DNA from: Hypomesus transpacificus
Taxonomy: Eukaryota; Chordata; Actinopteri; Osmeriformes; Osmeridae
Reading direction: 5' to 3'
DNA length: 64,000 nucleotides
NCBI RefSeq assembly: GCF_021917145.1
Contig: NC_061072.1
Span: 7,729,391 to 7,793,390, forward strand
The notes beneath the pieces were generated by a model. That model was not told the origin of the DNA. It worked only from the letters and a program-made list of their open reading frames with translations, and made no database searches. Below, in pieces: positions 51,786 through 64,000 of the stretch. The position numbers and the translations under genes are program-made. Numbering within the stretch: the stretch's first letter is position 1; the number at the start of each line of letters is the position of its first letter.

Positions 51786-53196
51786 TTGTTGGTATTGTTG
51801 CATTTTTGCACGTTCTGGCCTCTAAAAATCTCATGATTTACTAAATGCATGTGAATTAAAAACAATTCTCTGTTCTAAAAACAAAATAAATGTTATAAAA
51901 CCTAATGCCCTGTCCCAGATATATTACAGAGTTTCACCAACTCTTCAAAAGGTAAAGAACACATGCCCGCTAGCCCAGTATTCAGAACCACCCTACATGA
52001 ATATGCCAAGCCTAATTTTCAACCAGCAGCAGGGGAACTTTGGCCGTGGTTCCAAACCGAGAGCACGAACAGAGCAGGAGCACAAAGCCAGTATGTCATA
52101 CTTTTAAGTACTGTTAAATTAGAGGCTGTTTACTGTTCTGGGAGACCATTCATCTTACTCAACTGGTCTGCTTCTTGCAAATTTGTCAGTAAGAGTGTCC
52201 ACATGCCAAGATTGTAAGGGAGGAAAGAGTTCAGGTTATCAGTGGAGGTTTTCATAGCGTGTCTTCAGTCAGTCTGCAGTTAATTAGCTGCCTCCGCACA
52301 ATAAGGCCATAAGTCATTAATCACCGGCCGTAGCAGCAGTCAGCTAGCTGAGAGCAAGACGTTTGGAGACAAAAAGTTTGCTCTCTAAGACCGACTTCAA
52401 AATGGTTGCTGCCAGTAGTGTGTAAATTACAGGGCATGTTGAGTGCTGACAGACAAGGGCTCACTGTTCAGCTCTCTGTTGCTGTTTCCTTGGGTTTCTG
52501 CGTTGACAGACTTTCTTAAAGGGAAAATTCCCAAACTTATTTCCCTGCGACTGCACACTCTTGAATAGACACACGTGTGTGTTTAGACCGCACACAGATA
52601 AAGACTCCTTGATGCATTAATGTTGACACTGGATGTACTGTAGCGTATTATAGTAAAGTCCAAAATGTATGATTTCTTAGTTGCTTTTGATGAACTTCCC
52701 CTCATAGTCAAAAGGCCGGTGGTCCCGATTAATGTTATTGTTGTAAAACACAGATTTAACTAACACCTATTTGAGATTTACATTACTTGTCAGAAGGAGG
52801 AAGTGATGGAGCAATAATAAATATGGAGCCTGTTTGGAGAAGTGAAGTCATCCACCAGAAAAAAACTAACCACAGTTTCTCTGGATGATTAAGGACACAC
52901 TTCTTTCGTGAATTCAATATGGCAAAGGTCATCTATTTTTCTTAAGCTTTTGTAAACAGCGATCCAAATCCCTTTCCAGAGTACATAAAAACTGTGGAAG
53001 GTTTATTCAAACCACTGAGGTTTATGTAGCAACAGGGAATCTCTTGATTGGATCATTAATATACAGTGAAGGGAACTGGAGACTCTCATGTATTTGGAGG
53101 GACTACAGTGTTTACTGTATTCATTTAGCGTACCTTTAATATTCATCAGACCCGTAAACTCAGTGAATATACCTACCACCTTGCACCTCCCACAAC

Positions 53197-53221
53197 ACAC
53201 ACGCACACACACACACACACA
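53197..53221. repeat. (CA)n microsatellite
   Basis: Short CA repeat of about 12 units with one CG interruption. Confidence 0.9.
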
Positions 53222-55530
53222 CTAACGTGTGTTCAGTGACCTCAATGTTTGGTGTTGATGATGAAGATGCTTTTAACAATAACTACTCCTGGACACGGTG
53301 ACACATGGCATGCAGCTGTCCACAAAGCGACGGGCATTCCATAATGTATGTACTGTATGTGGAGTACACCATTCTAAACGTCAACATTTGTCTATGACCA
53401 GCCGGCGTACACTTGCAGTCTTCCCTTGGTCAAAGGGCCAGAAATCTTCCCCTGTGCCAACGTTCAAAGCAAAACAGGTGGCAGTTACAATGATTCAGTG
53501 TGGAGTCACTTACCCAGACACCCTCTTATGTCCTGACAATATTTGAGGTTGGAGCATGTGGTAAAACAGACTCTGTCATTGCGGTGTGATTGAGAGGCTA
53601 TAACCTGTCCTGGGTGTGGGGTGGATAAGAGGTCATGGAGGACACATAGAGGCACACTGTCTGGATGAGTACAGGGCTGGACCACATGGGGAAATACACC
53701 TTTACCAGGTCATCTTTTCTTTTTTCTTTTTTAACTTCTTCGACAACTATTTTTTTTTTGTATAATATACTTTACAAGGTTAGAAGAAACTAAAATGGGC
53801 TTCCTGTGTGTTAGATGCAATGTTATTTTGGTGTGAACTGCCCTGACTGTCCAGTAATAAAGAGGCAAATTAAATTCAGAGCGCCTGTAATATTTTTATT
53901 TTTACTATTTCAGACTGATGGGCTATGTGATAGAGACATCACACCCAAACAAGACCCTTTACAGCGGCCTAGTTGCTGTTGTAAATTATCGGCTACAAGC
54001 ATCGTTACCAAACATCATGTAGGCTATGGTAAGGCTTCATCTGTGAGAGTGGAGGTCGATTTGATGAATATGACATATGACCGTTAATGATGTAGGTCTT
54101 ATCTCTAGAGAATAGAATGATTTACTATGGATGGATAATGACATTGTTTGTTTGATGCCGGAGCTCTGTTAAAAGGGCTGATTAAAATTATTAGGCATTG
54201 CTTCATTTCACGCCACTTGGTCCACGGATTCATTACTGCAATCACAAAAGCTGTGGAAATGTGTCATCATAAATCATAGTTTAGCTGCGGTTTATACCAG
54301 TTGCCTGTTCCTCCATTTTTACTGAGAGTTTAATCCATGACCCCATAATTGGACGAAATTAAATATTTCTCCGTAAAAACCCTGGAAGTACCAAAATTGG
54401 ATCAGTAGCCCGGTATAAACATTTTAGACAGATAAGCGAACACACAGGAACACACGACTTCGGCTTATTAGCATTTAAACATTCATTTTTGAAGTTTCTC
54501 CTAAAATCCAGTGAGATGGTCGTTTTCCTAACTGGTTCCATAACTGATTTTTTGATGCGTTAACAATCCATCCAGAACAGCTTTATAATTTCCAGCCATT
54601 GGGAACTGTAAGGCAATAGCACCATTCATGTTGGGAACATCTTTAACACTCCAACGTTATGAATTATAATTGTAGAAATAGCCTACATTGTACCTTATTT
54701 TGACTGATTTCGTATATGTATGGCCTATGACAAAAATACAAACCATGCTCGCAGATATATCATGTATTTTAAAAAGTGTTTCCACTGTTTTTCACAGTGG
54801 CCTGGCCGTTTGGGTCTGCGCATATACGGCCTAGGCCATGGCTAATCAAACTGATCCAAAATAGAAGCCGCAAAGTAACTTGCCGCGTCAGACATTTTTA
54901 CACTGAGCAAGTAGGCCTAACATCAGCATGCACTGTCTCCATTGAACCTTGTCGAACTGGTAGCAACTGCATTTCAGAGATAATCAGTGGCCTAACCTAC
55001 TTTCTAATGTAGAAATTGGGAAATATGTATGCTATACAAAAACCTTTTGTATAGTGGTGTTCTGAAAAGAGAACACGAAAAGCTGGTTTCTGTTGAAAGG
55101 AAAGTATTACCTGTGAAATGCTGTAGCCCAAAATATTTTGCAGACATTTTCGCAGAAATGTCTCCCTAAATAGTAGACTTGTGACAAATTAACTTTACAT
55201 TTCAGACAAATGTTTGACTAATCAGTAGCGTTACGTTTTGGCCTATTCTCATAAGGAAATTAATTTCCCTTGCAAAATTACTCAGTTGAACTCAAATGTT
55301 ACCACAGTTCCATGGGCAAGATCATATGGAAAGATTTGTATTATCAAAATATTTAGACCACTCCCAAATATAACATCAGAATAAAAAACTTTCTATACAA
55401 AAATATAACTAGAAGCCTACAGTTTATAGTCAGCAAAGAATATACATTCATGCTTTAACAGCATTGTTCATTTCGATCTAAATTGTGAAATAATGCACTT
55501 TGAGCCTTTTGCAAATTATATTATAATTAT

Positions 55531-55536
55531 TTTATT
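55531..55536 (-). terminator. znf503: Candidate znf503 poly(A) signal
   Basis: TTTATT on the plus strand is AATAAA on the coding strand, about 130 bases after the znf503 stop. It is the nearest canonical signal I found. Confidence 0.45.
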
Positions 55537-55666
55537 TTTATCACGCTTGGAGCTATCGCAAATAAATACATTGAGCCCACATGGATCCCGTCCTGCATGA
55601 ATTACAACCATTATAAAACTCATTAGGCTTAAAATCTTCTTTATAAATGCACGTATAATTTCTCAT

Positions 55667-57678
55667 CTACTGATATCCTAACGCAGCTGCCGTGGTGAGT
55701 CTCTGCCCATACAAAGCGTATGGAGAATAATATGAACCTGTGGCTGCGGGGACCGGCACGGGTGCGCCAGTGGGCAAGGGGCTCTTTGAGTATGGGTGAT
55801 AGCGAGAGCTCAGTCCTAGTGGGTGGTGCGGGCTTCTGAGTGTCAGCGTTCCGGGGCTACCAGGAGCCCCATTGGGGGGCATGTGCATATGACAAGCCAT
55901 GGCTGCCGCAGCTGCATTGGCCAGAGATGATGAACCCGGGTATCCTGATATCAACTTCTCCGTCCCTGCAAAAGCAGTGTGAGTCCGCAAGTGATTGAGA
56001 AGTTCTTCAGAGGAAGAAAAACGCTTGTCACAAGGTCCATTGGCTGAAACCCAGTTACAGACATGTGGCATAGGGTCGTTTGGGATCATAAAACCATACG
56101 GGTACAACGGATGTCCGGTGAAAGATGGCGGAGAGTGCACGCCGTGTAAATGGTGCGTAGGGTACATGAGTTGGTATCCAGACTTCAGAGCCGAGGCGGC
56201 TGCAGCGGCAGCCGCCGAGTCATGCGAACAATTGGCACTGGGTGCACCGGATAAATGGCTTGCGCAGTGGTAACTTAGGCAATATGGGTCTCGGCAAAGA
56301 CTAGCAGACATTAAAGACGGCGGTGATGCACCGGCCATGGGGCTTGTTCCAGCCTTACTGCATCCAAGTGAATTAGCAGCAGCAAATTGTGCACTTAATA
56401 ACTGACTGCTAGATTTCGTCGGATCTAAAGTCATTCCATGAGGGAGAAAGGGCTGATGATAGCCTCCGTATGCGCCTGCTAAACTTCCATGGTATGACAT
56501 ACCAGCGGGGGGAAGCGGGAAAACTGTGTGACCGGGTTTGTAGGGTGAAACGGGGGCGACCAGCCCTGACCCGAGCATGGAGGATGCCGAGGTGACAGAC
56601 GTGGAGTCTGACGTGATAGCCTTTGATCCAGATGTGGCGTCCTGGTGTTGGTTAACGTCGACGTTAATCCCTCCACAGCCGCCGTTTATCCTACTGTGAC
56701 TGTTGCTCTCCGTTGTACTGCTTTTATTACCATTCTCAGACTCCTTCTTTTCCTCCTTGTCTCCCGATTTGCCCTCTGACGGCAAAGGAGATACGGAGGT
56801 AATGGAACTCGGGCTGCCTGTCCTTGGGGTGAATGGCTGGCAGGTGGCGCTAGGCACTCGGAAACTAGATTTATCTCCGCTGCTGGACGAGTCTTTCTTC
56901 TCGGATGATTTAGAGTAGGGTTTGAAGCTAGATTTGTCTTCAACTCCAATGTCACTCATTTTCAGTGGTCCTGACTTTGTCTCCTTGTCGTTAGATCCAG
57001 AGGTTACTGATGATAATTTGGAGGAAGACGGAGGATCAGGTTTACCAATTTGAGAACACGTTTGTGCCAAAAGAGCCAACGGACTTTTCTTTGCATCCAG
57101 CTGTAAAACAAGACAGATCCAAATTATTATTGGATACTTAACATTTGTTAGATATGTAGTATTTGTTATGAAGGCATGTTGCATCTATAACTTCATGTAA
57201 AGGCATTTAGCTAAAAGGTCTGTGTTTGGCCAAAATACGCATCGCGCTTTACGCACTGCGCCTAGCCCATCTTAAAACCTGCATATCTCAAGTACAACTT
57301 ACAGATCATATCCGAAGTGATAACAGAAACAACCCGTATAGAGAAAGTAATCTTACTATATTATTTAACAAACAAACAATAATTATTGTAAAATCCTCAG
57401 TCTTCCTTTCTGCGCCCCGTTCTTACCTCAATGGGACTGATAGGGGTTGATGGTAAAGGTTGAAGATATTCCGGATGCAAAATGTGTCCTCCCCGTGTGG
57501 TGAGCATTTTCAAAATCTTTATGGGAAGACGATTAGCTTGCCGTAATGGGTCTGCAGGAGAGACTGGGTGGTGAAACGGCTTGTTGATTTTAGCTGCGCC
57601 CTTCTCTGCCGACGAGGTGCTCTCCCACACAGGATTGGTGCTATTTCTCAGGACAGAGACCGTGGGCGATGTGATCAT
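55667..57678 (-). CDS. znf503: znf503 (Nlz/NET-family zinc finger repressor)
   Basis: Two coding exons, 57678-57427 (ATG; donor GTAAGA) and 57100-55667 (TAG), total 1686 nt, 561 residues. Exon 1 begins MITSPTVSVLRNS and includes DPLRQANRLPIKILKMLT and EYLQPLPSTPISPIE. Exon 2 begins LDAKKSPLALLAQTCSQIG (the Sp-like motif), then SDIGVEDKSSFKPYSK (the FKPY-type Groucho-interacting segment), VPSATCQPFTPRTGSPSS, a Ser-rich region, VSPYKPGHTVFPLPPAGM, the buttonhead-like CRDPYCLSYHC, a polyAla run, and the single atypical C2H2 finger CNWVSANGPCDKRF...HLRTH. It ends QRLTTAAALGYQ. The family lacks clear DNA-binding activity and acts as a nuclear co-repressor in hindbrain, limb and eye development. 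ATG 57678 is the only ATG in the exon 1 frame. Structure and motifs are complete; no damage is seen. Confidence 0.96.
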
Positions 57679-58020
57679 GACCCAATTCTCATCGAAATAG
57701 AAGAAAAATACATTTGTAGACAAGGAGTCGAAGTATATCTTGATAGCACCGCTCTTATGAACACGATTAATAAATAATGTTAGTTAATTCCTTAACAGAG
57801 CTGGTGATGGCTTGAGCAAAATCCGCACATATCGGAGTTGAGACTGCACGGCTTCATCCTCGTGGTGCTGTTGAGAGAGTGGCTGTATTTCCCTGCGCTC
57901 GCTCTCCACGTCGGGTGTAGTACAAAAACACACTCCCCTTAGCAGCAGCTGAATTAGTCCTGAGATTAGAGCCTTTGCCGCCTTCCAATCAAATGAGACC
58001 TTGAGGTGATTGGAGGGTCA
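57679..58020 (-). promoter_or_regulatory. znf503: znf503 5' UTR and putative promoter
   Basis: This is directly upstream of the znf503 start. A CCAAT on the plus strand at 57985-57989 and its reverse (GATTGG) at 58008-58013 make a paired CCAAT-box arrangement 20 bases apart, suggesting NF-Y binding. The transcription start itself cannot be placed. Confidence 0.45.
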
Positions 58021-61000
58021 AGGGAATGTGACGTTATTCCTTAGACGGCGTGCATTTTATTTTTGTTTTTTTATATCAACATTCGCATAAGGATACTTTA
58101 TCAGCTTTATTTTCGCAGACACAATAATGTCTTAACATGGTTTTGGAGAGACACGGAAGGTTTTTTTAGGGGGATAAGTACATCGATGTTTCACTGACGG
58201 CACATCGGTATGAATTTAATATCGATTTAGTCAAAAGTCCTCTAAGATGAAAATGAAGTCTAGCTTACTGTAGTCTTTACTTAGGCTACATGTCAAATAT
58301 AACGTCAAACACAAAATAAACATTAGCTAACATAACATCTCTTGTCGTTTTTAATTTCCTTTTAAACACGTGTATACATCAGCTCTTCTACTGCACAATA
58401 GTGACTTCAATTTATTCCCCTCTCAATCATACTCTAACTTCTGTCATTTGTACCTAATGGACTCAGTTCTTCTGCAGTCGCTGCAGTTAGAAAGGGGAAG
58501 GACGTGTCGGACCATACAATAAATCCATAAAGTAGCCTATCTAAGAGTCGGTTTATTTCAGAGTTGGTTGAAGTCAGACTTCGTTTATTTTTGCGTGATC
58601 ACTCACATAATTGTATTTTAAATCAACCTTTTTTGGTAAGTGTTTAACAAAACGGAAAGCTCTAACTAAGAAATTATTATCTTACTGACCTTCGGTACAA
58701 GGGGAATGAGTTACACTTATTTACTATATATTCATAATTAATCTCGCAGTCAATCCTCGTAGCCCTATATGTTATAGGGCTACTCTTGTCATTATACCAA
58801 CCCCACAGAATCGTAAATGTCAGTTCGACCTATATTCTTAAATCAAAACTCAAAATCTACATCATAGACAAAACGTATTTAAGTATCTTGCTGATCAGAG
58901 AAAAGTTAACATGTGCAGAGATATTTCGTGATTGATAACAGAGGTGCTGTTTTCAGCAACGGCTGTCAGGCAATGACAAGGAGCTTGAGTTATTAGGGCA
59001 TAGAAGGGCGACCATAAATTTCTAACGTCAGGAAAAAACTCCTTTTATTGTGCACGTGATGGATGGCCCATTGCACCAGACACCAAATACTCGGCATTAT
59101 CCTTAAATGGGAACACATTTTTTCGTTGCCATAATTCAAGACATTTAAATAGAAAGTTTGAAATCCCTACCATATTTCAAGGTGACGTGTTAATGAATCA
59201 CTCTCTACATGCAAATATGTTTATTTACAGCGCAGCTTGAGTAACGGATAACTTTCACCAGTTGCTGAAAGCTGCAAGAGGAACTTTTTGAATGACTAAG
59301 ACAAGAACGTTGCATTTTCTGTCAAATAATTTTAAACCTGATTGTATTTAAAACGTATCACTTGGAATTCATTGATTCTAAATCACACGTAGCTGCAGTT
59401 AATGAGCACCTTTCATTTTCCATTTGTGCGTGTTTGCTAATTATTCTGAAATGAACTGTTAATATAACTACATAGTTGAGTGAACATTTGGAACCACAAT
59501 TCTTTCTCGATTTTCTGCTGGACGCATTAGGGACCAAATAAATATATATATATATATATATATTATAAGGGAGGTAAACACATGGCCTTCTTTGTTAACT
59601 TAATCAATGTAGGCAAATTCCCTTTGCTTTCATTCTAACAATCAATGATTAACAATGTAGGTAAGTAGATATGTAAATCCACTCTGACAGGTGCTATTGT
59701 TATGACTGTAGTCAGTGTTGTATGACCCAGAGCATGTTTATGCTCTGTGGTTGGCATGTCCCTCTGCAATCACGCACAGTATGCATACACGTTACTAGGC
59801 CTTATATTAAATGTATTTATTGTTGGGTAACTTTCTTATTTTGCTATGTCCGATGCATTGAATGCTATCTCATTTGAATAGATTTTCCCCAGACAATGAT
59901 ATGGCCAGTAATTATAACTTATTTCAACGCAGTTTCATAATATCAACTGTGGAAATCCAAAACACTGGCAAAAAATACATCTGCCAATTAGTTTGGTTCA
60001 TTTTCATTTCTAATTTTGTCCCTATTCCCTACAAAATATGGTTACAATAAAACTAGAGGACACTGAAACACATGGAATACATTCCTGTTGCAGTTTAACC
60101 CTGCAATCAGCATGATGGTGTATCACAACTAACCACCACTCAGAATTTCAGACTCACAAATGCATGCATTAAGTGCCCTGCACTTTAATGTTGGTGTTAG
60201 TTTGTGGAAGGATGTACAAAAAAAAAAAACTCCACAAAAAGCAGCTGTGAGTCCCTTCTGGTTTTGTGTGAACGCATTTGATCGATAAATGTGACATTGT
60301 AATGCGGAGTAAATGGAATAAGAAATTTCACCGACATGACATGAAAATTCACCTTGTGGCAGCCTGTACAGGGCATGTCACTCCGGCAGAGAGAGAGCCA
60401 GACTTGATCTGACAGGTAAAAAGGGAAGATGATGGTTAGAAGGTGCTATTGTTTCATACCTTTCTTGACCTGTCAGGTGTAGTGAAGAGGCACTCTCTGT
60501 CGCAGGAAAACGCCCTTAAAAGGCCTCATATCGGGTGGGATGGCGCTTGCCACTGTTTAATTGATTTGCTTTGCGCTGAAGGCTGTCACATTAATAATGA
60601 TTAAGCACGGCTTGTGTGTGCCACGCAGAATGGTACGCTTATCAGAAAATTAACAGCCATAACTAACTGGTGTCTCTTGCACGAGCATAGCATTATACTT
60701 TTCTGTTACTATAAGTCTTTTGTTGAACGTATATACGGGATGGTATAGTTTTGACCAAATGTCTGGATTATGGGACCACATTTGATGTCGAGTTCTGTCA
60801 GTCTTTTTGTAAGAATCAAAAGCAAGTGATTTTAGAAGTCATTTTGCATTAGATGGAAAACAGAAGTTAATGGATGGTATGGAGAAGTAATCCTACTGTG
60901 TATTATCTAGCGGCATAATCCTACGCACAAAAACCAGGTAAATGGTGTTGAGTGAACATCGGATTCAGATTGTTGCATCCAGTCTTTACAAGAACCCCTT

Positions 61001-62990
61001 CACTATGTAAATCTCTCTTTCCAATGTTCCCGAGGCTGACTGGCAGGCAGAAATTGCTCTGATGGTCTTGATGGCATGTTAATGCACTATGTGGTAGGCA
61101 TCACTGTCTTTAAGTATGGGAATTAGATTCTGAGTTGAGAGATGGCTTTCAGCTGAAATGACAAGGAACTAGACAGCTTTCTTCTTAGCAAAAAAACTTG
61201 CAGAAGCTGTCAGGGAAATGCTTGGGAGTGTGTGTCAGGAGGTATTACATATATTAGTCCATCCTTTTAGGACAAGATATACTTAGAAGCCATACCCATT
61301 CCATTCACCTTAACTGCAGTGTGACATGTACCCCACCTACCCCCCTTTGCAAAATTGCCTTGATATGACTTGGAAAAACTCACCACCAAGCTGATATTAA
61401 GCGAGACTCACTCTCGCGATAAGACAGAGGTGTAGCATGACTTTAACAGAGTTAGAAAAGTTGAGGTGAAACCCACATCACACCTGTGAAGGGTCTTTTT
61501 CAGAGTGTCTCATCAATTAGCTAAAGCTGTGGTCGTAAAAGCTTTTGGCGCTACGTAGGAAAGCCTATGGAGATTACGCTGTCGTCCACTTGCCACCAGG
61601 TGGGTGAGGAACTTGGCATGCTGCAGTCATGCTGCCGAGTGAAGTTGACTTCACCTTCCTTCCCTCTTAGCACTGGAACCAATGGCTTGCACAGTTGCTG
61701 CATCTGAATGCGACAGCTGCCATATTACTGCTCTCAGAACTTTGTGGAAACTTCAGGAAGCTTATAAGACCTATCTCCTCTCCCTAATAGCCTTAGGAGA
61801 TAAGGAAATGGAATCAGGCTCTCCTTTAATGACATCAAAGCATGGCACTGGTTGGTTCGAGACGGCCTTCTCAAGGTCTCCAAGGACTTGGAATTTGATT
61901 GCCATAATTGATGATTAATGAATTTGATTACACTTTTTTTGTAATGTGTGCTAGTGCAAGAGCAACTGTAAACTGTGTTGGAAGCGTAGTCGCATGCCTC
62001 TCCATAAGATGCGGTGTCAGACCACCCTCTCGTCTGCACTGGGGTCCACCGAGGAACATGAAGGAGATCCAGTACTGCCTCGTTCACAGATCCTCATATT
62101 TACTCATCAAGATTTTAATTTATGTGGTAAAGCTGGACTGCAAATGAACAGGAAGCATGTTGTGACACTGGAAGGAGTGTGCAGGTTGGGATGAATGTCT
62201 CTGATAGGCAGATTATTCAGCCTAAAGTAGTTCTAAAGAATGATCTTGTCACATTTCACATCCAGGATTAGGGATAACCGGGAGGAAAGCTTCACTCTGG
62301 TATTAGAGCCCACATGGAAGAGACAGGCATGCAAGGTATTCATGACAGATGGAAGGCTTGAACGCTAGCAGCAAGTCTTGGCTCCATTTTTCTCCCTTGC
62401 ATCACGTACCTTGGTCAGGGGTCATATTAGCCAACACTTTGAACTATCGACACTAGCCTTTGACTATCATTTTTTTTGTTACTGATAAGACTATTTATTA
62501 AACTAGGACAGTTGGAAAAAGCTGTAACAAATATTCTCAATATATTTTGCTGATAAAGTGAGGTATAAAGAACCTGCATCCCCCTGTCATCTTGCATTTT
62601 AAGTAAGCTCTCTTGCATATTAAATGAAAGTGCTTCAGGTGTCCCCAGGCTATCAAAACGAGATGTTACTGTCCTGATGGAAACAGAACAAGACAAAGTA
62701 AGAGGTATGACTGAAGTGTTGAATAAAATAAAACCTCACGGGTCTGTGACCTACTAGATGTGTCAGCTGTATTCCGATCGAAAGCCCGTATTATTATACT
62801 GTAGCCTCACCTGTCCTCTCATGTACATTACCTCAGTTGTTTCTTAGCCGAGTGAGTTATTTTTCTGAAACAGTAGCTAGCTTTAGTTAGCTGCTGGGCT
62901 AAGTTACCTAGCTTGATTCTCGTAGCAATGCTACTACCATTAGTGTTACTTGTTAGCCTTCTAATTAGTACATTCTGAAGCCATACTAAA
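58021..62990. other. znf503 upstream flank
   Basis: No gene is supported here. AT-rich unique-looking sequence with one (TA)n run at about 59540-59564. Regulatory elements for znf503 are plausible but cannot be demonstrated from this sequence alone. Confidence 0.5.
59540..59564. repeat. (TA)n microsatellite
   Basis: About 12 TA units in the znf503 upstream flank. Confidence 0.9.
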
Positions 62991-63277
62991 CAGGGTTTCC
63001 CGCAGAAAATGTGTTAGTCAAGGTGGGGGTGGGGGGGAGGGGGGGTTGGTGGGGGGGAGGGGGGGTTGGTGGGGGGGGTGGGTTGGTGGGGGGTTCTCCT
63101 CCAAATACAAAGTTCTCTAGAGAAGGGAGACTGCCATTTGAATCAAAGGGAGAAAACTGGCGGAAACACGACGAATATCCCTATTTAATATTATTATTTT
63201 TTGACAACGTAGTCAAGGTGGCAGGCGTGTGTTGTTAAGGCGGCCGCCTTAACTGCAAAGTGCAGCGGGAAACCCTG
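62991..63277. mobile_element. MITE with CAGGGTTTCCCGC termini
   Basis: The 287-bp element begins CAGGGTTTCCCGCAG and ends with the inverted copy of CAGGGTTTCCCGCTG. The adjoining CTAAA at 62986-62990 and 63278-63282 is a possible short direct repeat; an 8-bp hAT-type duplication is not perfect. It contains a G-rich block at about 63022-63096 that makes a spurious Gly-rich frame. The termini look hAT-like but superfamily assignment is uncertain. Confidence 0.7.
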
Positions 63278-64000
63278 CTAAAGCTTTTGTCGCACAATTT
63301 TTGTCTTTCGGAAAATATGAAATGGGAACGTTAGAATCACATATTTGTGACGCTGCTTCTTAAGTCGTAAGTGTTAAAAGGAGACTTTAAATGAGTGTCC
63401 CTCACACAAGCCACCGCCTTTATATTAGTGCTAAGAAGTGTTGCCTTGTTTTTTAAACAGCTATTATTGGCAGAGAGCAGCAGGAGACTGCAGTCTGTCT
63501 GGAGGAAGGAAGTGACAACGAACAGAGGGAAACCTGTCATTCAGTGAAGCTAAAATGTCAGTTGAAATGTTATGGATACCATTTTGAAATGTGTCAAGTC
63601 ATCCTGTAGGTTTAACTAGAAGACATTTTAATTTTTTGCTCAGATCATTCAGGTCCAATTAAAGGTGATATTTCTTTGCATAATCAGGACCGTTTTCCTT
63701 TGAGCTCATTATCCTTCAAGCTGAATTATCTGTTTTAAATTACAGATTTTTGTTTTGATGTTATATTGCTAATAGGGGAAACGTAAATATTCATGCTTTT
63801 GATGACTGAAGTATCATATTCCTGTCATTAGAACGTACGTAAACAATGTTATTGACGATATGTAAAATCAAATAGCAGTATATAGGTAGCAGACTATAAA
63901 TATCAGACTCTGTGGGCTTTTGAGCAGACGATTGTATGCAATTCACTTGATACTTTGACACTAATTTCTCATTTATGACTAGCTCTCAGCTAATCAATGG
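63278..64000. other. Intergenic to the right window edge
   Basis: No coding, RNA or transposon feature is recognised in this stretch. Confidence 0.5.

Noticed and set aside
55995-56273. Plus-strand 92-codon frame opposite znf503
   Set aside because: Antisense shadow of the znf503 second exon with no independent support.
63011-63238. Gly-rich 75-codon frame
   Set aside because: It is produced by the G runs inside the MITE at 62991-63277.

Overview
The window is nuclear DNA from a bony fish, almost certainly a teleost. It has short GT-AG introns, long dinucleotide and poly-C/poly-G microsatellites, several copies of one tRNA-derived SINE, and small DNA transposons. Seven loci lie in the order kat6b, dusp29, dusp13 cluster, samd8, vdac2, comtd1, znf503. 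This is the order I know from human chromosome 10q22, so gene names rest on both protein similarity and synteny.

Layout: 1-8510 holds the 3' half of kat6b (+), entered in an intron, with its 3' UTR. 8773-20413 is a minus-strand cluster of atypical dual-specificity phosphatase genes, each with three coding exons: dusp29, a dusp13b-like copy, and two dusp13a-like copies. 22706-25131 is samd8 (+). 28854-31068 is vdac2 (+), convergent with comtd1 (-) at 32347-34725. From about 34.7 to 55.5 kb I see no cellular gene, only transposon remnants and simple repeats. 55667-57678 is znf503 (-), and the last 6.3 kb is its upstream flank.

The most striking observations are in the phosphatase cluster. The first coding exon of dusp29 is split by a 1332-bp hAT-type transposon with a perfect 8-bp target duplication (GTTAGGCC at 9809-9816 and 11149-11156). 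Apart from the insertion, the spliced frame is exactly 639 nt (213 codons). The neighbouring dusp13b-like copy carries a net 5-bp frameshift, a lost splice donor and a catalytic Arg-to-Leu change. The two dusp13a-like copies look intact, and one ends in a polybasic stretch plus CVIL, a candidate geranylgeranylation signal. Other notable items are a TTAA-flanked, THAP-encoding (Kolobok-like) element with a broken frame, an 8-copy 24-bp minisatellite ending 11 bp from the last comtd1 splice acceptor, a TAA-flanked Harbinger-like MITE, and a hAT MITE.

The genes do not form one pathway. They cover histone acetylation (kat6b), phosphatase signalling (dusp genes), ER sphingolipid sensing (samd8), the mitochondrial outer-membrane channel (vdac2), a membrane-anchored methyltransferase (comtd1) and a developmental transcriptional repressor (znf503). 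All exon limits were placed by eye from splice signals and frame continuity; no alignment or database search was run.
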